A stretch of 64,000 nucleotides of DNA from Hymenobacter sp. IS2118 (lineage in GTDB: Bacteria > Bacteroidota > Bacteroidia > Cytophagales > Hymenobacteraceae): positions 1-64,000 of the forward strand of contig NZ_JNLX01000185.1 in assembly GCF_000715495.1 (NCBI RefSeq), given 5' to 3'. Shown piece by piece: positions 58,141 through 64,000 of this stretch. Each line of letters starts with the position of its first letter. Within the stretch, counting starts at the first letter, position 1. The notes beneath the pieces were generated by a model that was not told the origin of the DNA, did no database searches, and saw only the letters and a program-made list of their open reading frames with translations. Made by a program: the position numbers and the translations under genes.

Positions 58141-59445
58141 TTATATCCGTCGAATATCCGCGCCGAGAGCATTTAAACGCTGGTCGATAAACTGGTAGCC
58201 GCGGTCAATCTGCTCCACGTTGAGGATGGTGCTGGTGCCCTCGGCCGATAGAGCCGCGATGAGCAAAGCCACGCCGGCCCGGATATCGGGCGAGGTCATG
58301 GTGATGCCGTTCAGGCGCTTGGTGTGGTCGAGGCCGATGACAGTGGCGCGGTGCGGGTCGCAGAGGATAATCTGGGCACCCATGTCGATGAGCTTGTCCA
58401 CGAAGAACAGGCGGCTCTCGAACATTTTCTGATGAATAAGCACCGTGCCCTTGGCCTGGCAGGCCACCACCAGCACAATGCTAAGTAGGTCGGGGGTGAA
58501 GCCGGGCCAGGTGTGGTCGCTCACCGTGAGGATGGAGCCGTCGAGGTACGTAGCAATTTCATAGTGTGGCTGAGCCGGAATGTGAATGTCGTCGCCCCGG
58601 AATTCAATCTGAATGCCCAGCTTGCGGAAGGTGTCCGGGATGAGCCCCAGTTCAGGAATCTGGCAGTCTTTGATGGTGATTTCGGAACCCGTCATGGCCG
58701 CGAGGCCGATAAAAGAACCGATTTCTATCATGTCGGGCAGCATGCGGTGTTCGGTGCCGCCCAGGCGCTGCACGCCCTCAATAGTGAGCAGGTTCGACCC
58801 GATACCCTGAATATTGGCACCCATGCGCACCAGCATGCGGCAAAGCTGCTGCAGGTAGGGCTCGCAGGCGGCATTGTAGATGGTGGTGGTGCCTTCGGCC
58901 AGCACGGCAGCCATCAGAATATTGGCGGTGCCGGTTACGGAGGCTTCGTCGAGCAGCATGTGCGTGCCCGTCAGCTTGCCGTCTACTTTGATGCGGTAGA
59001 AATCCAGGCCTTCCAGCGTGAGCTTGCCGCCCAGCTTTTCCAGGCCTAAAAAGTGGGTATCCATGGGCCGGCGGCCAATTTTGTCGCCGCCCGGCTTGGG
59101 CAGCTGGCAGCGACCGTAGCGCCCCAGCATGGGCCCCAGAATCATCACCGAACCCCGCAAAGAGCCCGCCTGCGTCACAAATTCCGGCGTGTCCATGTAG
59201 TCGAGATTCACCTGCTCGGCCTGAAAAACGTAAGTATCGGTGGCCAGCTTGCCCACTTTTACGCCCAAATCGCGCAGCAGCTCAATGAGCTTGTTGACGT
59301 CGCGAATGTCGGGGATGTTGCTGATGGTGACCGGCTCCGAGGTGAGCAGTACCGCGCAGAGAATCTGGAGAGCTTCGTTTTTGGCCCCCTGGGGCGTGAT
59401 TTCACCGTGCAGTGTTTTGCCACCGCGTACTTCAAATGCTGCCAT
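58141..59445 (-). CDS. murA: UDP-N-acetylglucosamine 1-carboxyvinyltransferase (MurA)
   Basis: A 434-residue EPSP-type enzyme for the first committed step of peptidoglycan synthesis, adding enolpyruvate to UDP-GlcNAc. GEITPQGAKNEALQIL (with K22), SLRGSVMILGPMLGRYG and GGDKIGRRPMDTHFLGLE match MurA. The loop residue that is Cys115 in E. coli is Asp here (D121 in KPGGDKIG). That change is known to abolish fosfomycin binding. The start fits the family. The downstream neighbour on the same strand, toward 60 kb, is DUF4290, its usual partner in Bacteroidota. Confidence 0.94.
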   Translation of the reverse strand: MAAFEVRGGKTLHGEITPQGAKNEALQILCAVLLTSEPVTISNIPDIRDVNKLIELLRDLGVKVGKLATDTYVFQAEQVNLDYMDTPEFVTQAGSLRGSVMILGPMLGRYGRCQLPKPGGDKIGRRPMDTHFLGLEKLGGKLTLEGLDFYRIKVDGKLTGTHMLLDEASVTGTANILMAAVLAEGTTTIYNAACEPYLQQLCRMLVRMGANIQGIGSNLLTIEGVQRLGGTEHRMLPDMIEIGSFIGLAAMTGSEITIKDCQIPELGLIPDTFRKLGIQIEFRGDDIHIPAQPHYEIATYLDGSILTVSDHTWPGFTPDLLSIVLVVACQAKGTVLIHQKMFESRLFFVDKLIDMGAQIILCDPHRATVIGLDHTKRLNGITMTSPDIRAGVALLIAALSAEGTSTILNVEQIDRGYQFIDQRLNALGADIRRI

Positions 59446-59460
59446 TTTGGATTAAGCTGT

Positions 59461-59557
59461 TAGCTAATAGCTGTTAGCCATTAGCTCATTGATAACTAGC
59501 TGAATTGGCTGATAGACAGTCTTTAGCTAACAGCTAATTGCTACCAGCTACCAGCTA
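59461..59557. repeat. AGCTA/TTAGC-rich repeat region
   Basis: Repeats of TTAGCTAATAGC and CAGCTA fill the gap between DUF4290 and murA, partly direct and partly inverted. The upstream gene can run through it. No promoter is clear. Confidence 0.6.
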
Positions 59558-59563
59558 AAATAA

Positions 59564-60313
59564 TTATTGGGGCGGCTGCTGGGGCTCCTGGCTGCGGCCT
59601 TTCTTGCGCTTCTTGCCGTTTTTGTTGCCGAAGCCGTTGCCCCGGCTGTCGCGGTCGCGGCCTTCGCGGTTGTCGCGGCCCTCGCGCCGGTCGCGGCCTT
59701 CGCGCTGCTGGGGCTGGGGCACGATGAAGGCCTTGGTAGCGCCCGTACCGGCTGGCATTTCAAATAGGTTATCGCTGTCGACCACGGCCGGGTCGAGTTT
59801 GAGCTGGCCGCCCGAGAGCTCGCCCAAATGCCGCAGAATGGTCACGTCCTTGGCGTTTTCCTTGTTGTGCTGGCGGTACAGGAACTTCATGGTCCGGCCA
59901 ATCTGCACGGTGGCCTGTTCGCGCTCGGCGGCATCTTCCAGGGTAACGGCTTTGGCAATGAGGGCTTCCACGGCCACGCCGTAGGCGCGCAGTTTGGGGC
60001 CCTGGCGCGGGTAGGGGACGCGGGCGGGTTTCTCGGTGCGCACCGTGAGGCTGCGGAGCGGCACCGGCGCCTCCAGGGTCACTTCTTCGCCGGCCATGGC
60101 GTGCAGGTGGTTCCAGAGGCGGGTTTGCACTTCGGGTAGCTCGCGCAATGCGGGCTGCAGGCGCAGCATCAGCTGCACAATTTGCCCGGCTCGTTTGGTG
60201 CGCTCGGCCACGTCCTCAATGTCTTTGAGGCCCAGAATGAGCTGGTAGGTACTGTGCCCGTATTCGCGCACCAGCAGTTGCAGGTGGAAGGGCAGGTTGA
60301 GGAGGTCAGTCAT
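59564..60313 (-). CDS. DUF4290 family protein
   Basis: A 249-residue protein found in Bacteroidota next to murA. The helical domain occupies residues 1-190 (LLVREYGHSTYQLILGLKDIEDVAERTKRAGQIV and KFLYRQHNKENAKDVTILRHL). The C-terminal 55 residues are a Arg/Gly/Asp-rich disordered tail (QQREGRDRREGRDNREGRD) and a basic end that may bind RNA or DNA. Role unknown; the conserved link to murA suggests a cell-envelope process. Start ATG in MTDLLNLPFHLQ. A TATCTTTG element lies 41 bases upstream. Confidence 0.85.
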   Translation of the reverse strand: MTDLLNLPFHLQLLVREYGHSTYQLILGLKDIEDVAERTKRAGQIVQLMLRLQPALRELPEVQTRLWNHLHAMAGEEVTLEAPVPLRSLTVRTEKPARVPYPRQGPKLRAYGVAVEALIAKAVTLEDAAEREQATVQIGRTMKFLYRQHNKENAKDVTILRHLGELSGGQLKLDPAVVDSDNLFEMPAGTGATKAFIVPQPQQREGRDRREGRDNREGRDRDSRGNGFGNKNGKKRKKGRSQEPQQPPQ

Positions 60314-60353
60314 TGATATATAATAAGGGGGGCGTCTGCGACGGGGCCCAAGC

Positions 60354-60361
60354 CAAAGATA
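60354..60361 (-). promoter_or_regulatory. Candidate -7 element of the DUF4290-murA operon
   Basis: TATCTTTG on the minus strand fits TAnnTTTG, 41 bases before the DUF4290 start. The -33 element is weak. Confidence 0.4.
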
Positions 60362-60402
60362 GGACGATGGGCGCATGCCCCGGCCGTGGCGTCAGCAGAA
60401 GA

Positions 60403-62649
60403 TTAGTGCAGCCGCAGTTTGGCGAAACTCAGTAGCAGCACTTTCTCGCCCACTTCCTCAAACTGGATGGTAGCCTTGGTGGTGCCCTGCTGCGTTTCGA
60501 GCGCACTCACTACGCCAAAGCCAAACTTGGCGTGCTCCACGCGCTGCCCGCTTTGCAGGTTCGACGTGTCGGAAGGAGTGAAGTCGGCTGGGGCTACGTA
60601 TTTGGTGGCCTGCACCTTGCGCGGCGCTACCGGTATCAGATTCGACCGCCGCTCAAACACGTGCTGAAACGGCGAATCGCCCGCGCCCGGCCCGGCGGCA
60701 AATTTGAAGTTGACGTACTGCGGGTCGATTTCGTCCAGAAAGCGCGACTTCTCGCAGCTCCGCAGGTTGCCCCATTGGTAGCGCGAGGTGGCATAGCTCA
60801 GCGTGAGCTTTTTCTCAGCCCGCGTTATAGCCACGTAAAACAGGCGCCGTTCCTCCTCCAAATCGGCCCGGGAGGTAATCATCATCTGGCTCGGAAATAG
60901 GTTTTCTTCCATGCCCACGATGTACACGTTGCGGAATTCCAGGCCCTTGGCCGAGTGAATGGTCATCAGCGTCACGGCCTCGCCTTCCTGGGCCGCGTCC
61001 TTCAGGTCGGAATCTGTGACCAGGGCAATGTCTTGCAGAAATGCGCCGAGGCTTTTGTCCTCGCGTTCGGGGTCGTCCACGTATTCTTTAATGCCGTTGA
61101 GCAGCTCCTGCATGTTCTCGTAGCGGGAGAGGCCCTCAATGCTCTTGTCAGCATAAAGCTCCTCCAGCATGCCCGAGTTCTTGGCAATAAACTTGGCCGC
61201 TTCAAAAGCGTCTTCCTTGGCCGCTACGGCAATGTAGCTTTTGATTTTTTCGGCAAATCCCACCACCGGGTTGCTCACCCGCGAGGGCATGAATTGGTCG
61301 GCATTGGCCACCACTTCCCAGAGGGTGTGGTTCTGCTCGTCGGCAGTGGTAATGAGTTTGCTGATAGTGGTGTCACCAATGCCGCGCTTTGGGTAATTAA
61401 TTACCCGGCGAATAGCTTGCTCGTCATTCTGGTTGACAGTCAGGCGCAGATAAGCCACCAAATCCTTGATTTCCTTGCGCTGATAAAAGCTCAGGCCACC
61501 AACAATTTTGTATTTAATATTTAATTTCCGCAACGATTCCTCCATCGCGCGGCTTTGCGCATTGGTGCGGTAGAGAATGGCAAAATTGTCGTACGACAAA
61601 TGCCCATTCATCTTGTCCTCAAAGATGGAAGCGGCCACCAATTTGCCCTCCTCGTTGTCAGAAGCCGCTTTTAGCACCTCAATCAGGGTGCCATCTTCGT
61701 TTTCCGAAAATACGTCTTTGCGCAATTGCGCCTGGTTGTTTTTAATTACCGAATTTGCCGCCCAAACAATATTTTTGGTGGAGCGGTAATTCTGCTCCAA
61801 TTTAAATACCTGCAATTCGGGGTAGTCTTTCTCGAAATTGAGAATGTTGGTAATATCGGCGCCGCGGAAGGCGTAAATGCTCTGCGCATCGTCGCCTACC
61901 ACGCAGATATTCCGCTCTTTGGCGGCCAGTTTGCGAGTAATTAAATACTGCGAGTAGTTGGTGTCCTGGTACTCGTCCACCATCACGAACCGGAACATGT
62001 TCTGGTACTTGTTCAGCACATCCACGTGGTCCTTAAACAGCACGTTGGTGTTGAAAAGCAGGTCGTCGAAATCCATGGCGCCGGCCTTAAAGCAGCGCTG
62101 CTGGTACTGCTGGTACAGCACCCCAATTTTGGGCCGGAGCGCCGCCTCGTCATCGGCCTTGATGGCCGCGTCGTTAAGGTACTGATTCACCGAAATCAGC
62201 TTGTTTTTGGCGGCTGATATGCGGCCCAGCACCAGACTGGATTTGTAGAGCTTGTCGTCTAGCTCCAGCTCCTTCACAATCTGGCCCATCAGGGTTTTAG
62301 AATCCTGGGAGTCGTAGATAGTGAAGCTGCGCGGATAGCCAATTTTGTCAGCTTCGGTGCGTAGGATTTTGGCAAACACCGAGTGAAACGTGCCCATCCA
62401 CAGGTTGCGGGCATTGGGTCCCACCACCTTTTCGACGCGGGCGCGCATTTCCTTGGCGGCCTTGTTGGTAAAAGTGAGGGCGAGGATGTTGAACGGGTCA
62501 ACGCCTTTTTCGAGCAGGTTGGCGATGCGGTAGGTGAGTACCCGGGTTTTGCCCGAGCCGGCACCGGCTATAATCATGCACGGGCCTTCGGTTTGCATCA
62601 CCGCGGCCGCCTGCGAGCCATTGAGTAGGGAGAGATAATCTAATGCCAT
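60403..62649 (-). CDS. pcrA: UvrD/PcrA-type DNA helicase
   Basis: A 748-residue superfamily 1A 3'-5' helicase used in repair and replication restart. Motif I IIAGAGSGKTRVLTYRIANL, Ia LALTFTNKAAKEM, II MVDEYQDTN, III VVGDDAQSIYAFRGA, IV LEQNYRST, V VTLMTIHSAKGLEF and VI VAITRAEKKLTLSYA are all intact. A C-terminal KOW-like segment (GQRVEHAKFGFGVVSALE) is the PcrA/UvrD RNA-polymerase-binding tail. Start is ATG in MALDYLSLLNGSQ. PcrA versus UvrD cannot be settled from sequence. Confidence 0.93.
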   Translation of the reverse strand: MALDYLSLLNGSQAAAVMQTEGPCMIIAGAGSGKTRVLTYRIANLLEKGVDPFNILALTFTNKAAKEMRARVEKVVGPNARNLWMGTFHSVFAKILRTEADKIGYPRSFTIYDSQDSKTLMGQIVKELELDDKLYKSSLVLGRISAAKNKLISVNQYLNDAAIKADDEAALRPKIGVLYQQYQQRCFKAGAMDFDDLLFNTNVLFKDHVDVLNKYQNMFRFVMVDEYQDTNYSQYLITRKLAAKERNICVVGDDAQSIYAFRGADITNILNFEKDYPELQVFKLEQNYRSTKNIVWAANSVIKNNQAQLRKDVFSENEDGTLIEVLKAASDNEEGKLVAASIFEDKMNGHLSYDNFAILYRTNAQSRAMEESLRKLNIKYKIVGGLSFYQRKEIKDLVAYLRLTVNQNDEQAIRRVINYPKRGIGDTTISKLITTADEQNHTLWEVVANADQFMPSRVSNPVVGFAEKIKSYIAVAAKEDAFEAAKFIAKNSGMLEELYADKSIEGLSRYENMQELLNGIKEYVDDPEREDKSLGAFLQDIALVTDSDLKDAAQEGEAVTLMTIHSAKGLEFRNVYIVGMEENLFPSQMMITSRADLEEERRLFYVAITRAEKKLTLSYATSRYQWGNLRSCEKSRFLDEIDPQYVNFKFAAGPGAGDSPFQHVFERRSNLIPVAPRKVQATKYVAPADFTPSDTSNLQSGQRVEHAKFGFGVVSALETQQGTTKATIQFEEVGEKVLLLSFAKLRLH

Positions 62650-62680
62650 CAGCGAATTAAGCCGCCTTTTGGACGGTTGA

Positions 62681-62688
62681 CAAAGATA
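62681..62688 (-). promoter_or_regulatory. Candidate -7 element of the helicase gene
   Basis: TATCTTTG on the minus strand, 32 bases before the start codon. Confidence 0.45.
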
Positions 62689-62715
62689 CGGCCACCGGAT
62701 AGGGGGCGCAACCAA

Positions 62716-62745
62716 TTTCTAGCCCTGCGGGCGGGGTTATCTTTG
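62716..62745 (+). promoter_or_regulatory. Promoter of the DUF3109 gene, very close to the start
   Basis: TTTC, an 18-base spacer and TATCTTTG end five bases before the ATG, so the transcript would start at or near the start codon (leaderless). Confidence 0.45.
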
Positions 62746-62750
62746 TTCTA

Positions 62751-63329
62751 ATGATTATTATTCAAGAAACGGTCATCTCCGATGACATCGCCGATAACTT
62801 TTTTGTCTGCAACCTCGAAGCCTGCAAGGGCGCCTGCTGCGTGGAGGGTGACCTCGGTGCCCCCCTCGAAGAGCCCGAGCTCAAGATTCTGGAGCAGGAA
62901 TACGCCAACATCAAGCCCTTTCTCACCGATGCGGGCCGCGCGGCCATCGAGGCGCAGGGCCTTTACATCAAGGATTGGGAAGGCGACTTCAGCACCACCA
63001 CCATCGACGACAAAGAATGCGCCTACGCCCTTTACGACGAGCGCGGCATTCTGAAATGTGGCATTGAGCAGGCGTACCTAGCCGGTGCCACCACGTTCAA
63101 AAAGCCCATTAGCTGCCACTTATATCCCATTCGTATCACCAAATACGAGGGGTTCGATGCCCTGAACTACGACCGGTGGGGCATCTGCAACCCAGCCTGT
63201 TCGTTTGGTGACAAGCTGGGCGTGAAAGTGTACCAATTTCTTAAAGACCCACTCATTCGCAAGTACGGCGAGGGCTGGTACGGCGAATTGGTGCGGGAAA
63301 TTGAGAACCCTACACCGGGTAAGAAGTAG
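62751..63329 (+). CDS. DUF3109 cysteine-rich protein
   Basis: A 192-residue DUF3109 protein. Nine cysteines occur in an ordered pattern: C20, C25, C29, C30 in FVCNLEACKGACCVEG, then C90, C103, C122 (KPISCHLYPIRI), and C146 with C150 (ICNPACSFG). This resembles the YkgJ-type CxxxCC cluster and likely binds iron-sulphur or zinc. Function is not known. Divergent from the helicase gene, with promoter elements of both packed in the 100-base gap. Confidence 0.85.
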   Translation: MIIIQETVISDDIADNFFVCNLEACKGACCVEGDLGAPLEEPELKILEQEYANIKPFLTDAGRAAIEAQGLYIKDWEGDFSTTTIDDKECAYALYDERGILKCGIEQAYLAGATTFKKPISCHLYPIRITKYEGFDALNYDRWGICNPACSFGDKLGVKVYQFLKDPLIRKYGEGWYGELVREIENPTPGKK

Positions 63330-63348
63330 TAGGAGATATAGAAAATAG

Positions 63349-63443
63349 AACGTCATGCTGAGCTTGCCGAAGCATCTCTACCACGCAACTAATCAATTTT
63401 AGTATTGCAGTAGAGATGCTTCGGCTGCGCTCAGCATGACGTT
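63349..63443. repeat. Near-complete copy of the dispersed palindrome
   Basis: Arms of 33 and 34 bases begin AACGTCATGCTGAGCTTGCC and match with one mismatch and one indel. It lies between DUF3109 and the cyclophilin gene, which converge, and may act as their shared terminator. Confidence 0.85.
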
Positions 63444-63466
63444 CTTCTTTGTATTTAGAAAGAAGC

Positions 63467-63925
63467 TTATGCCTCTTTCACCACAATCTTCTCGATTTCG
63501 TCGTTGGCCTGAATCTGGTCGATAACCTCCACGCCCTCTACTACTTTGCCGAATACGGTGTGCACGCGGTCGAGGTGGGCGGTATTCTGGCGGTCGTGCA
63601 CCACAAAGAACTGCGAGCCGCCGGTGTTCTTGCCGGCGTGGGCCATGCTTAGGGCGCCGCGCTCGTGGTACTGGTTGTTGCCACTGGTTTCGCAGTCAAT
63701 TTTGTAGCCGGGGCCACCGGTGCCGGGCTGGCCCTTGGCGCCTTCGCGGGTGTTGGGGCAGCCGCCCTGAATCACAAAATTTGGGATGACACGGTGAAAT
63801 TTCAGACCGTCGTAGTAGCCTTTTTCAGCCAGGTCAATAAAATTTTTAACAGTTTTCGGAGCGTCTTGCTCGTAAAATTCAACTTTCATAACACCTTTCT
63901 TGGTGTGGATTTCGGCAGTTTTCAT
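63467..63925 (-). CDS. Cyclophilin-type peptidyl-prolyl isomerase
   Basis: A 152-residue single-domain cyclophilin without signal peptide, so cytoplasmic. The active-site arginine is in FHRVIPNFVIQGG; TGGSQFFV and HLDRVHTVFGKVVEG follow. The usual tryptophan near HLDxx is absent, as in bacterial cyclophilins insensitive to cyclosporin. Length and ATG start are normal. A TACCTTCG element is at 63988-63995, near the window edge. Confidence 0.93.
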   Translation of the reverse strand: MKTAEIHTKKGVMKVEFYEQDAPKTVKNFIDLAEKGYYDGLKFHRVIPNFVIQGGCPNTREGAKGQPGTGGPGYKIDCETSGNNQYHERGALSMAHAGKNTGGSQFFVVHDRQNTAHLDRVHTVFGKVVEGVEVIDQIQANDEIEKIVVKEA

Positions 63926-64000
63926 GAATTCGCGGGTTTAGCGGAAGAAATAATTGGTAGTTCCCCAATGCGGGGGCTTCATAACAACGAAGGTAGGAAA

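Overview
The window looks like a chromosomal piece of a GC-rich Bacteroidota, most likely Hymenobacter or a close relative. Evidence: TAnnTTTG-type -7 promoter elements, almost no Shine-Dalgarno sites, a type IX secretion (type B) cargo protein, a TonB-dependent receptor with a carboxypeptidase-like N-domain, Bacteroidota-restricted families (DUF4290, DUF4846, DUF3109), Bat-type VWA/TPR proteins and zinc-less Sir2 and Cys-to-Asp MurA variants. The genus is an inference; no 16S gene is present.

Layout. 1-1.2 kb: a complete IS4-family element whose left inverted repeat starts on base 1. 1.2-7 kb: small metabolic and hypothetical genes, then two tandem paralogous polytopic membrane proteins resembling GT-C glycosyltransferases. 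7-20.4 kb: mostly minus-strand genes: pdhB, an OmpA/TPR lipoprotein, a GT2 glycosyltransferase, YbaB, a T9SS-sorted protein, hutH, a serine hydrolase with an AraC-type regulator, and hisS. 20.5-28.6 kb: a MarR-serine hydrolase pair, a TonB-dependent receptor with an operator-like palindrome at its promoter, a MORN-repeat protein and a thiolase. 28.7-31.3 kb: a reduced batB-batC pair and a Ser-Pro-Arg tRNA cluster. 31.5-37.4 kb: gyrB and the convergent polyphosphate pair ppk1/ppx. 37.5-48.2 kb: a phosphoesterase-beta-barrel fusion, Sir2, a flavin-type oxidoreductase, a HAD phosphatase, a DUF4846 lipoprotein and topA. 48.5-56.4 kb: a complete small chemosensory cluster. 56.6-64 kb: an agmatinase-family enzyme, a holin-like membrane protein, murA, DUF4290, a UvrD/PcrA helicase, DUF3109 and a cyclophilin.

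The most remarkable locus is the chemosensory cluster. A 1473-residue receptor with no transmembrane segment carries ten 92-residue HAMP-pair modules in tandem, eight of them nearly identical, ahead of a methyl-accepting signalling hairpin. It is followed on the same strand by CheW, CheY, a CheA lacking the P2 domain, and a CheC phosphatase with two intact active-site motifs. No CheR, CheB, CheD or flagellar gene lies in the window. The layout resembles the poly-HAMP sensors of fungal Nik1-type kinases, but coupled to a chemotaxis core.

Intergenic DNA holds several dispersed repeat families: 33-36 bp palindromes (two full copies and a half copy), CGCAGAGGT-type arrays (two copies), an AATCCG array against the ppk1 start codon, and AGCT-rich repeats.
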